Of a stretch of 64,000 bases of DNA, positions 1 to 12,400 are shown one piece after another. The position numbers were made by a program, and so were the translations under genes. Under the pieces are notes generated by a model. It worked only from the letters and a program-made list of their open reading frames with translations. It searched no databases and was not told the origin of the DNA. Each line of letters begins with the position of its first letter. The first letter of the stretch is position 1. Source of the stretch: Macropodus opercularis (Eukaryota > Chordata > Actinopteri > Anabantiformes > Osphronemidae); assembly GCA_030770545.1 (NCBI GenBank), contig CM061103.1, forward strand, positions 532,001 to 596,000, read 5' to 3'.

Positions 1-824
1 TACCAGACTCAGTGCTGGGTGTGGTGCTGAGGGCAGTCAGGTTGTGATGACGTTCATCTGACGTGTAGCTGTGTTCTGAACTCAGCGGGACCGGCCCACT
101 TCTCCGCGGGTCATGGAATCTGTGGCGTCAATATGCTTTAAATTTGTTATTGGCTTTGCCTTTAGGGCGGCGCCTGGTTCAGAAGGGTCTGACCCGTTTA
201 CCCATTCTGAGCCGTCAAGGGTCTCATCTTTCATGTGACGTAGGATTGATGTTCAACAGGCTGATGATAGAACCATCTGCAGGGAGGAGGTGGGGCCTCT
301 GACTGACCTCCATCCCTGAATACCTGCACATCAGCTCCGCCAGCAGAGAAGGCGTTTAGGCCGTTACCATGGCAACGGGTGACGTCTAAGCAATCGCAGG
401 CTGACAGAGACACGGATCTGAGCTGGCAATTAGAAACAGCAGCGAGGAGCCGCGACGGTCGGAGGCTCTTCACCGCGTGGGAGGAAGAGCATCGACGTTT
501 AGTCTCTGCTCAGGCTTTCATGTCACTGCAGATCAGAACCGACCGATTCCTGCTTTAATCGAACCGAGTCACACAAATCCATCATCGCACAGCGAAAATC
601 ACAGGAACAGCACTTAGGATCCATCCCGTTGGTTTTACAACCGGGTCAGGAGAGTCTGGGCCCACGTGTTAGAGTTTAGAACCGGGTCAGGAGAGTCTGG
701 GCCCACGTGTTAGAGTTTAGAACCGGGTCAGAAGTGTCTGGGTCCGGGTCAGATGATGTTCACAGTATGACGTACAACAAAGACGAGTCCAGTTCCCTGG
801 ATTTTTCTGTGTTCTGTCCTCCAG
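1..824. other. 5' flank or first intron of opn4a
   Basis: I see no coding exon here. Position 824 ends a good splice acceptor (pyrimidine-rich stretch then CAG), so the 3' part of this stretch is probably the intron between the unseen first coding exon of opn4a and the exon starting at 825. The only structure I see is the 41-bp tandem repeat at 639-742. Confidence 0.5.
639..742. repeat. 41-bp tandem repeat with E-boxes, about 2.5 copies
   Basis: Copies start at 639, 680 and 721 with an exact 41-bp period. The first two copies are essentially identical and the third decays after about 20 bases. Each full copy carries a palindromic CACGTG E-box (663-668 and 704-709). It lies about 100 bp before the first visible opn4a exon. 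Confidence 0.85.
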
Positions 825-3800
825 GTCGCCATGGTGCCCAAGTCCAGGCTCGCGTTCCCCACGGTGGACGTTCCTGACCACGCCCACTACACCATTGGCT
901 CCGTCATCCTCGCCATCGGCATCACCGGCCTGGTCGGCAACTTCCTGGTGATTTACGCCTTCAGCAGGTATCTTAAGATTGAGGGAGCGTCCGACCTCCG
1001 GGAGAATGTCTTAGTGTGGGGTCAGAGGTCAGTTTGGACCACGTTCCCTCCATGTGAGCGTGTGTGTGTTGCAGGAGTCGCAGCCTTCGGTCACCAGCCA
1101 ACATGTTTGTCATCAACCTGGCCGTCACAGACCTGCTGATGTGCGTCACCCAGACGCCCACGTTCTTTATCACCAGCATGAACAAGAGGTGGATCTTTGG
1201 AGAGAGAGGTCAGTCTGAGAGTCTGAGTCCAGCGCTGGTGCAGCTGAACGGCGCCGCGGCTACGTCACTTCCTGTCTGTGTCTCTGTAGCTTGTGAGCTG
1301 TACGCGTTCTGTGGCGCTCTGTTCGGGATCTGCTCCATGATCACGCTGACGGTGATCGCAGTCGACCGATACTTCGTCATCACGCGACCTCTGACCTCCA
1401 TTGGTGTGTTGTCAAGGAAACGAGCCCTCCTCATCCTCGCGGTAGCTTGGATCTACTCTCTGGGCTGGAGCCTGCCGCCGTTTTTTGGCTGGAGTGAGGA
1501 CCCCACACACACACACACACACGTCTCTCTGTTGATTTCTGCTGTTACTCGTTGGATCATCGTGTGTTGTTGGTCACGTGTGTCGTGTTAAAGACGTGTG
1601 ATGGTTCAGTGACATGACACACAACCAGTCAAACCTCAGTGGCTGATTTACCCTCTGACTAATGAGCAGAGAATCGTTAAGTGGTAACGATGGGGCAGGG
1701 GGAGGGGCTTCTGGAGAACACGTTCAAGCCGTTCTGGATCGTGAGCAAATGCAGATACGGAGGAATGTTCTCCAGGTTAGATCCGCGCACGTATCGCTTC
1801 ATATTCTGAGAGGAGCCGGTCGCACAGACGAGCTTCAGAAGCTTTAGGACACCGACGTCATGGTTTTGCCTTTGTTCAGGAAAACGACCTGGATGTGATC
1901 TCTCGCCCCTCAGGTGCCTACGTTCCAGAGGGTCTGATGACGTCCTGCACCTGGGACTACATGACCTTCACCCCGTCGGTGCGAGCCTACACCATGCTGC
2001 TCTTCATCTTCGTCTTCTTCCTGCCGCTCTTCATCATCATCTACTGCTACATCTTCATCTTCCGAGCCATCCGCTCCACCAACCAGTCAGTCCAGCTTCT
2101 ACATCTTGGTTTAAGCATCTCCTGTGTCACTATGAGCTATAATAATAATAATAATAATAATAACACAACAGATCCATTAGTCACATCCAATGAGACTGAA
2201 GTTAAAGGAACAGGTCTGTGTTTCAGGGCTGTGGGGAAGATGAACGGGAGCATCCACGGCAGCAGCCGCGACTCCATGAAAAGCTTCCATCGACTGCAGA
2301 ACGAGTGGAAGATGGCGAAGGTCGCGCTGATCGTCATCCTGCTCTACGTCATCTCCTGGTCCCCGTACTCCACCGTGGCCCTGACCGCCTTCGCCGGGTA
2401 AAACACGGACTGGACCAGTATACTGACTAACTACTAACACACACGCATGTGAGATGCATTAGTTTGCAGAGCAGCCACCTCAGACTGATAATAAGTAAAG
2501 TGAATGTCTACATATTCCTCTTACTGCGTCGTTAGTCTGATCCTGGATCTGTTTCCTACTGCAGCTACGCAGACATGCTGACTCCCTACATGAACTCTGT
2601 GCCCGCTGTCATCGCCAAGGCCTCGGCCATCCACAACCCCATCATCTACGCCATCACGCACCCGAAGTACAGGTAACGCGCATCCTGACCTGGAGCTGAG
2701 CTCCAGCCTGCGTTTGGTGCTGAAGGCCTCTGTCTCTGCAGGATCGCGTTGGCCAAGTACGTCCCCTGTCTCGGCGTCCTGCTCCGCGTTCACCCTCGCG
2801 ACCTCCGCTCCACCAGCAGCAGCTTCACGTCCACGCGTCGCTCCACTGTGACCAGTCAGACCTCGGACATCAGCGGCCAGTTCAGGCGGCAGAGCGCGGC
2901 CAAGTCCCGGCTCTCCTCCGGCTCCGACAGCGAATCGGTGAGTTCCACCTTCAGAACCTCAACGCGACAGAGCGGTGTGGGGCGGCCAGTGAGCGGCGTT
3001 GTCTCTCTGCAGGGTCTGACAGACATCGAGGCTGACCTGTCCAGTATGGGCTCCAGGCTCGCCAGCCGCCAGGTCTCCTGTGACATCAGCAGAGACACGG
3101 CCGAAGTCCCAGACTTCAAACCCTCGTCCAGCTTCAAGTCCAAGCCGAAGAGCCACGACTCAGGCATCTTTGAAAGGGTACCGCCCGCCTGTCAATCAAA
3201 CACACAGCTCAACCCTAATCTGAGCAGAAAACCATCGGCGTCAGCTTGATGAGCAATTAGTGAATTTAGTTGAAAAGCGAGCAACAAACAGCAAAACAAT
3301 CACTGTAGATATAATCTGTGTATGACTCCAGGCTGCTTCCAGGACCTGCGTCGGGTCAGGGGTCAGGGGTCAGGAGGTCAGGGGGGTCCTGTTGTTGGCA
3401 TCATGGAGCGGCGACCCTACGACCTGCTGGAGCCTGAGCAGGTCCCTGTGATGTGAAACAGCTCCTCTGTCTCTTAATCTGCTGCTCTATGTGCTGTTTA
3501 ATCTCAGCTCAGACCTGAAAATCCCCTTTTCCCTTAGTTTTCTTTCCCTCTCGCCGTTTCTGGTGGATTAGACTGTGGGTAATTAATTAGTGATGAGTTT
3601 GATGGTGGTGCAGGTGATCGGATTAAAATCTAATTTAGGAGCGTTGATGGCAGGAAGGCGCTGCAGGTCCTGGTTAATCTCTGCCACCATCACTGGCTGA
3701 TGCTCGTCTCCTTTTCAGACATCCTACGACGTCGACATCGCCGCGGCTGCGGTCAGTGAACGCAGCGGCAACGTGAACGCCAGCATCGTCCGACCGCAGA

Positions 3801-4082
3801 GCGAAGGACGGAGCTCACATGAGGTCAGATCAGGACACCAGGCGTGTTTCAGTCAGAACCGAGCAGCAGAACCCGACTGGTTTGTTCCCTGCTAAGTTCT
3901 GTATGTGTGTCTGACAGAGCGGGGATCAGGCAGACGGACACCTGACGAGGGCCGCCGTCGGTCGAATCCCGAGCATCGTCATTACGTCGGAGTCCAGCCC
4001 CTTCCTCCCCACCGGACACGGTGGCTCCCACACCGCTCGCCCCAGAGCCACCAGCACCAAGGCAGAGTCTGGGTCCGGGTAG
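825..4082 (+). CDS. opn4a: Melanopsin A, rhabdomeric-type opsin (5' partial)
   Basis: Gq-coupled photopigment of the plasma membrane. Exons: 825-967, 1075-1208, 1290-1493, 1914-2085, 2227-2397, 2565-2672, 2742-2937, 3013-3177, 3719-3823, 3918-4082 (stop TAG). All have GT-AG borders and keep frame, giving 520 visible residues. Seen: the melanopsin signature FPTVDVPDHAHYT before TM1, DRY after TM3 (VDRYFVITRPL), retinal-attachment lysine in TM7 (PAVIAKASAIHNP), NPIIY, and the HPKYR motif typical of rhabdomeric opsins. The tail has many Ser/Thr plus CDISRDTAEVPDFKP and GRIPSIVITSES, which I recognise from fish opn4a. The ATG at 831 is probably internal: 825-830 reads Val-Ala before it and 824 ends an acceptor, so the N-terminal exon lies upstream. 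The retained C-terminal tail argues against opn4x paralogues. Confidence 0.93.
1501..1522. repeat. (CA)n microsatellite in opn4a intron
   Basis: A run of about nine CA dinucleotides starts a few bases after the donor of the exon ending at 1493. Confidence 0.8.
2140..2164. repeat. (AAT)n microsatellite in opn4a intron
   Basis: About eight AAT repeats lie inside the small intron between the exons ending at 2085 and starting at 2227. It is noncoding. Confidence 0.85.
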
Positions 4083-4740
4083 AGCTCGGTCCCTCCGTCT
4101 GAGCCGCTCCTGACAGATTAACAGACACACCTGAGGCTGCGTTCAGGCAGGTTCCTAAACCCAAACAAGTTAAGTCCGTGTTCTGTTGTGCAGGAGAATC
4201 CTCCAAAACGTTGTTAGTGTTTGTCCAGAGACGAGCTGTGAGCGAACAGCCTGGCGATGAGCTTCCTCCTCTGCCTGTGCAGGACTTTAACCCATCAGTG
4301 TTTGGATGTTCTCTTCCTGCAGAAGCTTTGTTCACGATCACGGTTTATTTATTTCTGTGTTCTGTTGCTTTTGAAAGTACATTTTTTGCTGACGACTGTG
4401 AATCATGGCGATGTGTCTTAGTTGTTGGTGACACAGTCCGACACCAAAACAAGTATCACAACTAAACCAGATCAGCTCTACGGTGTTAAACGTCTGAAAC
4501 CAGAACCAGCCAGAACCACCGGACCCACCCTGCTACAGCCCTGTGGGTGAAGCTGAGTGGAACCAGAATCCAGCTGTTTAGGTTCAGTGAGTTCAAGGTC
4601 CCGGTGTCACGGATCTCTGTGCACCTTCATGGGGGCTTCGACCCGGTGAAGGTGTGACTCACCTGCTTGTCAGTGCCTGGTTCTGCTCCACTCACCTGAT
4701 GTACATGTTGTTTATCTCAGTGGTGTTGACTCGATTTGTA
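4083..4740 (+). other. opn4a: 3' UTR of opn4a
   Basis: The sequence between the TAG at 4080-4082 and the poly(A) signal at 4741 has no convincing second ORF. It is most simply the 3' UTR. Confidence 0.6.
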
Positions 4741-4746
4741 AATAAA
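4741..4746 (+). terminator. opn4a: Poly(A) signal of opn4a
   Basis: AATAAA followed directly by GTGTTGT, a GT-rich downstream element. It is the first canonical signal after the opn4a stop. Confidence 0.65.
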
Positions 4747-4919
4747 TGTGTTGTCACAGCTGGACTCTTTCCTCATCATTATGATAATTACCTCCATCAT
4801 AGTTGTCCCTTAAATGCATCTCACTTTATAAAACTCGTTCTAATGCCGGTGTGTGTTTTGAAAAACCGGATGTTGGTTTAAATCTGTTCGCTCGTGTTTC
4901 CGGTCTGATGGCTCCACCA

Positions 4920-5290
4920 CCTGCTTTACTGCTGCCTCTTTAAAGTCGAGCCCGGCCGCTGACACCCCACCGGTACCGGAGGAGGATCCCCGTCCGGTCC
5001 ACGCACCGCAGGCGGCCCGGTCCGGACTCGCGTCCTGGACAGTTTCAGAACCTTTCTGGGCACCGTCCGCTCCCTTTAATCCCCTCGGGCTCCAGGCGCT
5101 TCCGGGCTGTGACACGGGCGACGGTGACCCGCGTCGCTGAGCGTCCGTCTTGGCTCGGTTTGAGCTCGGTTTGAGCTCGGTCGGGCTCAGGTTTTATTCA
5201 ATGGGTTGTTTTTAAATGTTTCCTGGGGGACGCTTGGCTCGGAGCGCGGAGCAGACAGCGGGTGGGCGGAGTCAGTGACCGAGGTGAGAT
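4920..5290. promoter_or_regulatory. CpG-rich block between opn4a and ldb3
   Basis: A GC- and CpG-rich stretch with a short direct repeat (TTTGAGCTCGG) near 5158-5180 and a good donor-like GAG/GTGAGA at about 5282. It could hold an upstream noncoding ldb3 exon and promoter, or be an unlinked CpG island. No ORF in it is convincing. The remainder to 5800 shows nothing I can name. Confidence 0.3.
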
Positions 5291-5859
5291 CACCTGAGAT
5301 CAACCAACCAGAAACCTCCGACTGGACCCTGCTGCGTTAGTAGGACAGTTCGGCTGGTCCTGGGTTTCAACGGAGCTTCTTCTTAAACTCGTTCACTCAG
5401 CCTCGTCTTTGTACCCGTTGAACGGTCCCAGCTCTTCTGATCCACGTGTCTCCAAGCTGAGCTGGTGACGTAACGGCTGAGCGGCTCCGCTGTTCTGGGA
5501 TCAGCCCAGGTTCGGCGTGTTCCACCATGAAGAATGCACGACGTGGTGTCGCTGCGATCACAGCTTCAGTCGTCAGGTCCAGGGTTTAGTGTCCAAAGCC
5601 TGTGTCCCAGCAGGTGGCGCTAGAAAGACCGAACCGAGGTCCAAGCCACGTGTCCGTTACAGCCGAACTGCTCCAAGCCCGGTTAATGCCTTGCTGCGGG
5701 GACCTTCTGCAGCGGCCTGTGGGTTTGGAGGCTCTGCTGCTGACCTTTAGCTATCGGAGCCACTTCACTCGTGGTCTTTCTGTTTGGGCTTTATCACCGC
5801 AGAGATAATGAGCCGGTTCCTGACGCTGGTGCCGGGGGGGTCTAGAAGGATCTGCTGGG

Positions 5860-5927
5860 TCTATATTGGTGCCAGTGAATCACGGCGACACTGGCATACC
5901 AGGTGTCCCCTTTCACGCCATATAAGT
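5860..5927 (+). promoter_or_regulatory. ldb3: Candidate ldb3 muscle promoter: two CArG-like sites
   Basis: TCTATATTGG at 5860-5869 and CCATATAAGT at 5918-5927 each match the SRF consensus CC(A/T)6GG at nine of ten positions. The second also contains a TATAA core that could place a start site near 5950. They lie 270-340 bp before the ldb3 ATG. SRF sites are common in promoters of sarcomere genes. Binding here is inferred, not shown. Confidence 0.4.
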
Positions 5928-6198
5928 CCTCCCCCCCCCTCCCCCACAATGCCACAGTGCTGTCTCTGGCTATTCTTAGGCCGTCACCCCGCGGAGCAGG
6001 CGGGTCCTCCTCTTTCTCCTCTCAGCTCCTTCCTTTTCTGTGCATCTCTTGCTCCAGGTTGGTTTCTTCGCTTCCTGCTGTTTGAGGCGTTTGTCTGCTT
6101 TCAGAGGCTTCTCGGCGCCGACCTCCCTCCATCGCTCCTGCTGCGGTGAGGTTTTCCGAAGTTTGGCTTGATCGAGGATCTTGTGGTTTTCTGGAAGA

Positions 6199-9100
6199 AT
6201 GAGCACCTACACCGTGTCTCTGCCCGGCCCCGGCCCCTGGGGCTTCAGGCTGCAGGGGGGGAAGGACTTCAACACGCCGCTGACCATCTCCAGGGTAGGA
6301 AGCAGCTTCTCACGCTCTGTAACGCTGTTGTCTGCAGGCGGATGCAGCTCAGACTAGAGCCGAACAACCAGTTGAACACGTTTATTGGAGATTAACACGT
6401 CACTTGTAAAAGTGTTGATGTGTCAAAAGCCGTCTTTAAATTCCGTTCAACCGTGTCAGAGAGAAGCGAAGCCGGAAGACGGCGCTTGTCGTCTTGGAGT
6501 CGCGGGACGGAACAAGGCGCCACAGCTGCCTCCTGTCCCTTCATGTGTTCATCCTGTCACCACCTTTAATCCAAGCAGTTCAAAACCAGCCTAAAACAAA
6601 AGGACGCCTGAATGTGAGCAGCCAATGGTTCCATTCCTGCAGCAGGTGGGCGTCATCAAATCAAAGCCTTGCTCCTCTGTTTGAATGGACTCTGTTCTGT
6701 GGGTCCGGTAGTCTAAGAGGCGATTAGAAACTGGGCCTGGTTCTGAAGGGTAGCAGCCCCCCGCGGGCCCTCGGATCGTAGCGGCTTCCAGGATTTGTCA
6801 GGGAGCTCGAAAGCAGAGCCGCAGGGTTAAAAGTGGAGCTGGTGTTGGTTTCACAGCCAAACACGCCTTCCTCTTCACCCCGGTCGTTTGCTGTCAGGAT
6901 GCTCTGATCCGTGACCTTTGACCTTACCTCTGTTGGATCGGGGGCGATGCTTGGAGGTAGACAGGAAGGTTGTGGCTCATGACAGCTTCAGGAGACTGAA
7001 TCTCGTTTGGATCAGAAGCAGGGTTCTGGGTTCTGGTCGTTCCGTCCGCTGATCCTCCTTTAGCTAATAAGAGACAAGTGATGCTTCTTCATGTGACGGT
7101 TATACGTGAACGCCTTCACTTTTGTGTCTGAGCTCATTGAGTTTGGATCGTGGCTCCGACAGCTGCTCAGTCATTCAGGAACAGCTGAGCAGAAGCTGCC
7201 CTTCTGCTCTTTTTTTAGTTTTCGTGGCCGTGTTGGAACCAGACAACGCTCAGCTGTTCCCGTCACAGTCGTTAGAACCGAGAGTCAACGAGGCTCATTC
7301 ATGGATTCGCTGAGGATCTGCTGGCGACGAGGCGCCGTCCCATCAGATCAGAACCGTATTGTGGCTTCTGCTCCAATCATGGGATTGTGGAGATGAGGCT
7401 GATTATCGCGTCTGGACGCTGACGGACTCTGAGCAGAGCCTTTTATTTCTGAGACCCTCCCTCCTGGTGGGAAGTGGAATCGCACACATGCCTGTAGTTG
7501 GTCAGTCCCACGATGGGGGTCCATGAGCTTCAGCTGTTCTTGGTCTCACGTCAGGACTCCATCAGACTTCGTCTTTGGCTCAGATTGTACAGACCTGACT
7601 GCTGAGGCGTCGCTCCCAGCTGCTCTAGTTCCTTCGGGCTGAAAGCTGAGCTGTGCTGACTCAGCTCCCCGTCGTTCTCCAGTAGAAAGTACCGTCAGAC
7701 TCCAGGTAGTAGCCAGCATCTGCAGGTAGAGGTGGGCAGCGGTTGAAGCCTCCGGACCGCAGAGACGCCGTCGCTGGTCTCAGCTCGTAACGTAGAGCAG
7801 AGCGACACGCGGGTCGGTTTCCTGCTCCGTGATGTAGCGCCGGGTCAGTGAACTAACCTTTAGATAAGGACTTTACTTTGCTCAGCTCGGGCACCGGTCA
7901 CGTCCCTGCCAGCAGCTTCCAGCTGCGAGTCTTTGGAAGCTGGAGTTTCCAGAGAGAACATGCGAACACAGAAGGCGCCTGGAAAATCCCAGGACTCGTA
8001 GCTGCTAAGTGGCTCCTGTGGCGTCTGTCTCTCTGGACCTAAATGAGGTCCGAGCTCCAGCTGCGATACGTGACGTTGGTCATCTGTTTAACACGCACAA
8101 TAAGCAAGGCACCGCTGGAAGCCCAGGGTCTCCTGTTTGCTAGACAAGCACTTTAACCGGCTACGCCACAGCCTCGAGCCGGGCGACTCCAATCCCAACG
8201 GGACGTCTGGCCTAAACGCTTTGTCTTTGTTGACAGATTACTCCTGGTAGCAAAGCAGCGCAGGGCAACCTGATCCAGGGCGACGTCATCGTCGCCATCG
8301 ATGGCGTCAGCACCGATGGGATGACTCACCTGGAGGCCCAGAACAAGATCAAGATGGCTCTTCACAACCTGGCCCTCACCATGTCCAAGTAAGAGCCTGT
8401 GCTGGAGAGCGACCGAGTAGCCTGGTCAGACTAAGACTAGACAGGTGCTGGTCCGTGGATGGTTTGTGTTGCACTGATTCTAGTTCTGTCCTACAGGGCG
8501 AAGCGTCCCGTTCCAACGGCGGCACAGAGAACGGACAATGTGGTTCCCATGATCCCTCACCAGCAGGTAAATGACACCGTGATGAGGTGGTGAAACGTTA
8601 CTGGTCCCAGCAATGAGTCTCTGGGTTTAAATCGGGTCTGTGTGGCTCGGGATGAACAGGACTGTGCAAAAGCTCAAATGAAGTCACATCCAAATAACAC
8701 GGGCGACCTTTTCCACAGTTCTGTTTATGACCTGATGATTGACAGGTGGTTTTCAGCACCAAACCCAAGTAAACCCAAATATTTAACATCTGAAATCCTT
8801 CAAAATAGTTAGAAATTAAATTAAAAACATCTAAACGATCAGACGCAGAAACATTGACATGTTTTACTAAGAATCCTCGATGAAGCAGTTTCACCCACTG
8901 ATACCGTGACCCGACGTTTTGTGCCTCCCCTGCATGTGACGCCTCAGGCGGTGCCGGTCAACGGCCGCCTGTCGGCCTGCGGCGGCGCCTTCGGGCCTGC
9001 AGACGCTGCAGCGCTCAGCCCCCCTCACAGGAAGCAGTATAACTCCCCCATCGGCCTGTACTCAGAGGACACTCTGAGGGAGATGGCAGCGATGCGGGCG

Positions 9101-9458
9101 GGTCGGCCTGCGGGGTACGTACAACGTACAGGCAGGTGGAGAAACGGCTGAAGAAGAACACGTCAGAGCTGCAGGTCTGGAACACGAATGACTCGCTTCC
9201 TGCTCTGTGCAAACAGTGGGAAGCGAGCGTTTACTGCGTTTAGACAAACGTTGATCTGCTGCCTTTTCACTGTAATAACTGGACCTCAGAACCTCAGCTC
9301 TGTTCAGACCTTTGACCTTGAGCAGAAGGAGAAATGTGGCCCCATCAGAACTTTCAATTTCTTAAAGAAGATCTGGGCTTTATTTAAATGTACTTTACTG
9401 CATCTGATGTTGTTGAGTGTGAAGCTCAGTCTGATAAATGTGGCTCAGACGCTCACCC

Positions 9459-9497
<39 letters not shown>

Positions 9498-12400
9498 GTT
9501 TAACGCATGAGAGCATGCAGACTCTCTGAGCCGCTGTCAGCTTCCCAGCATGCCCAGGGAGCTTCCTGGGTTCACAGTGGGATTCGGTTACTGACCAAAC
9601 GCTGGTTCCTCAGGCTGCTTTTAAAGGTCAGGGGACCTTCCAGACACACATACTCACAACTGGGCATTTGTTGGGGATTCTGAGCTGAATGGGCTCACGT
9701 GGCTGACGGGAAGGTAAGAGCTGTCAAGACGTACCAGTCGCACCTGCAGCACCTGGATGAGAAGTGATCAGCGTCCAGGCAGACTCTGACCTCTGACCTT
9801 TGCTTCTCCTCTATAGCCGACTCGTGTCCTGTTGCTGAGCCGCCGGAACACAAACGAACTGTGTGACTGACTTTATCTCTGTCTTTCTGTCTTTCCTCTG
9901 CTTCTCTCTCGCCTCCTTGATGCTGGGGAAACAAGGTTTTCACCCCCCCTGCTCCCAAGTTAGTATCTGGATGTGTTGGGCATGCGTTGGTTCTGTGGAT
10001 GCGTTCTGACGTGTTTGTCTTCTGAAGTGCTGCCGTAGCCTCGTGGTTTAGTGGACGCGGCGTCAGCAGATGTGGTTCTGTCTGACCCGTCCTGTGACGC
10101 AGCTTCTCGGTCGTGTTCCTGGAAACGCTCGGCTGCTTTAGCCGAGGAGCTCGATGTGTTCGATGAGGTGACACAGCGGCTCTTTGTCTGGAGTTTTTGC
10201 CTGTTTTGCGTCGCTGCATGCACACGCATGAGTCTCCTGCAGCCGTCAGCAGACCTTTACTGCATGAACGTGAAGCGTGACGTCTGCATGTGACCTGCTG
10301 CTTCCTTCTCCACCGCGTCACTCTGATCTTTTTACACGCTCCTCGCTGTCTCCGCCGAACCCTCAGCCCCGGCTTCAGCCCCGGCGTGTTGAAGGACTCG
10401 GCCGTCTCCACCAACAAGCCCATAGAGGTGAAGGGCCCGGGGGGCAAGGCCACCATCATCCACGCCCAGTACAACACTCCCATCAGCATATACTCCCAGG
10501 ACTCCATCATGGACGCCATCGCAGGGCAGGCACAGGTCAAAGGTCACGACGCCGGGTAAGGCCAGCCTCACCTCCCAGGTTCTATCTAAGCTCCCAACTC
10601 TGAGACTAATCCAATTCATGAGGTGGGTTTGACCACAACAAAGCTGCGGCTGCTGATTGTTGTGGCTGTAGCAGAAGTTTTCAGGTGATGCTGCAGTTTT
10701 TGTGTTTGTGCTGCGGTTGGGTCACGTGGTTCTGACGCCAGCGGGTTCTGGAGGTTTCTGGTCACTGGTGCTGCAGCAGGTTGCGATCGCGTGTCTTGCT
10801 TCTTGGTGACACATAGGTCCAGTAGGAAACGTAAGCTCATGGGGCTGATGCTTCACACAGTTTACACACATGTAATATGAGAGAGTGTGAATCAGTTACA
10901 ACATTTAAGACACAAGATCGATAAATGAACCGTTGTCACCTCAGGAGTCAGCGGACGAGGCTTCTTCATCCAGCTTCTTGGCTCCGTGCACGTTTTCATC
11001 GTTGCATCTTGGCGCTTTTGTTCATCTTTCCTTCCTGAACTCATTTCGTTTGAAGCGAGCGCTGCTGTTGTGGTCTGCGTGCTCCTCTTTCATTCAGCTG
11101 CAGCTGTTGTGCTAACAATCAATTGAGGAAAATTGCATCTGGACAAACCCCTTCCCTGAAAAACCAATTACCTCTGTGTGCCAGAGTCGTCGTCGTCGTC
11201 ATCATCATCACACTCTCCCAGCACAAAGCTGCAAACAGAAGGAGACGCTCTGAAGCTTTTTTCTCCACATCTGCTCGTCATGTCTGAAATGTGCTTCAGC
11301 CTCTTCTCTCTGCCTTTATCTGCATTTTACCTTCATGTCATGCAAAATCAAACTACTAGCAGCTCAGTGTTGCTTCTTCTGCACCGACGGATGTTCCACC
11401 ATTCGACTGAATGGTTTGTTTGTTGAGACTGAAGCTGTGAATTTGGGTCTTGGTGTTGACTCTGTGGGGACGATGTGGCTGTAGTTCTGTCCCAGTCAAA
11501 GAGCAGCTTGTAGACGGCGCCTCCCTGGTCTACCAGGCCGTCCACAGTGCAGAGAAGGACCCTGACCTGCTCCAAGCGGGTCGCCGCAGCTCCAGCAGGC
11601 CGTCCAAGTCCTTCCAGGTCCTGGCCCACAAGACGGGAACTGAATCATGTAAGTTTCCTCTGTTCAGTTCTCCGTTTCTTTATTGCGCAGCGTTTGTTTC
11701 TACGCAGATTAAGCTGCGCTTTTATCCATAAAGCTGCTCTCAGCAATTCAGAAAATGTGTTTTGTACCAGAATGGACAGAAATATGCAGATGACCAAAAG
11801 CTCAACAAGTTAGATGACAACACCTGAACAGCAACATGTCACGAAATCTACAGGAGTCTAAGGCTGGAGGAGCATCATGAGAAAGAGCCCAGGGACTGAC
11901 ATTGCAGATGTAGATGCAGGGAGACAGCGGCACCTGGTGCCTGGAAGGAGAACTAACCAGGGACGGTAAAATCCAGGTGGATTCAAATTAAGCTAACGTC
12001 TCCTGTCTGTGTTACAGCGATGGAGGAGGCACTGACGAGCAGCAGGTAGGAGGCAGGACGATGCTAGATGGCTGCTGAACGCGGCCCCTCACCTGTGCAC
12101 TGCACCTGGCCCCGTAACGCCCCTACATCCAGAGCTGTGGACAGGTACTGACCGGCCCCCAGGGCCCAGGCCAGCAGACAGACCACGAAACGGCCAAAGT
12201 AAGACGAGGAACAAGCACAAAGACGTTCAAAGCTCTAAAAAGAGACGAAACAAGAAAAGCTAAATTAGCACAAAGACGCATAGAAGGTCCCTAAAGCTCA
12301 GAGTGAGGTGGGAGCAGGGTCAGTTCACCACAGCAGTGATGCACTGGCCCCAGGAGTCGCTCCCTCCTCCACCGCCCACACTGACGTTAAACCGGGAGGA

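Noticed and set aside
9695..10540. A 281-codon minus-strand ORF
   Set aside because: It lies antisense to the real ldb3 ZM exon B and surrounding intron, and its composition is that of a GC-rich shadow frame.
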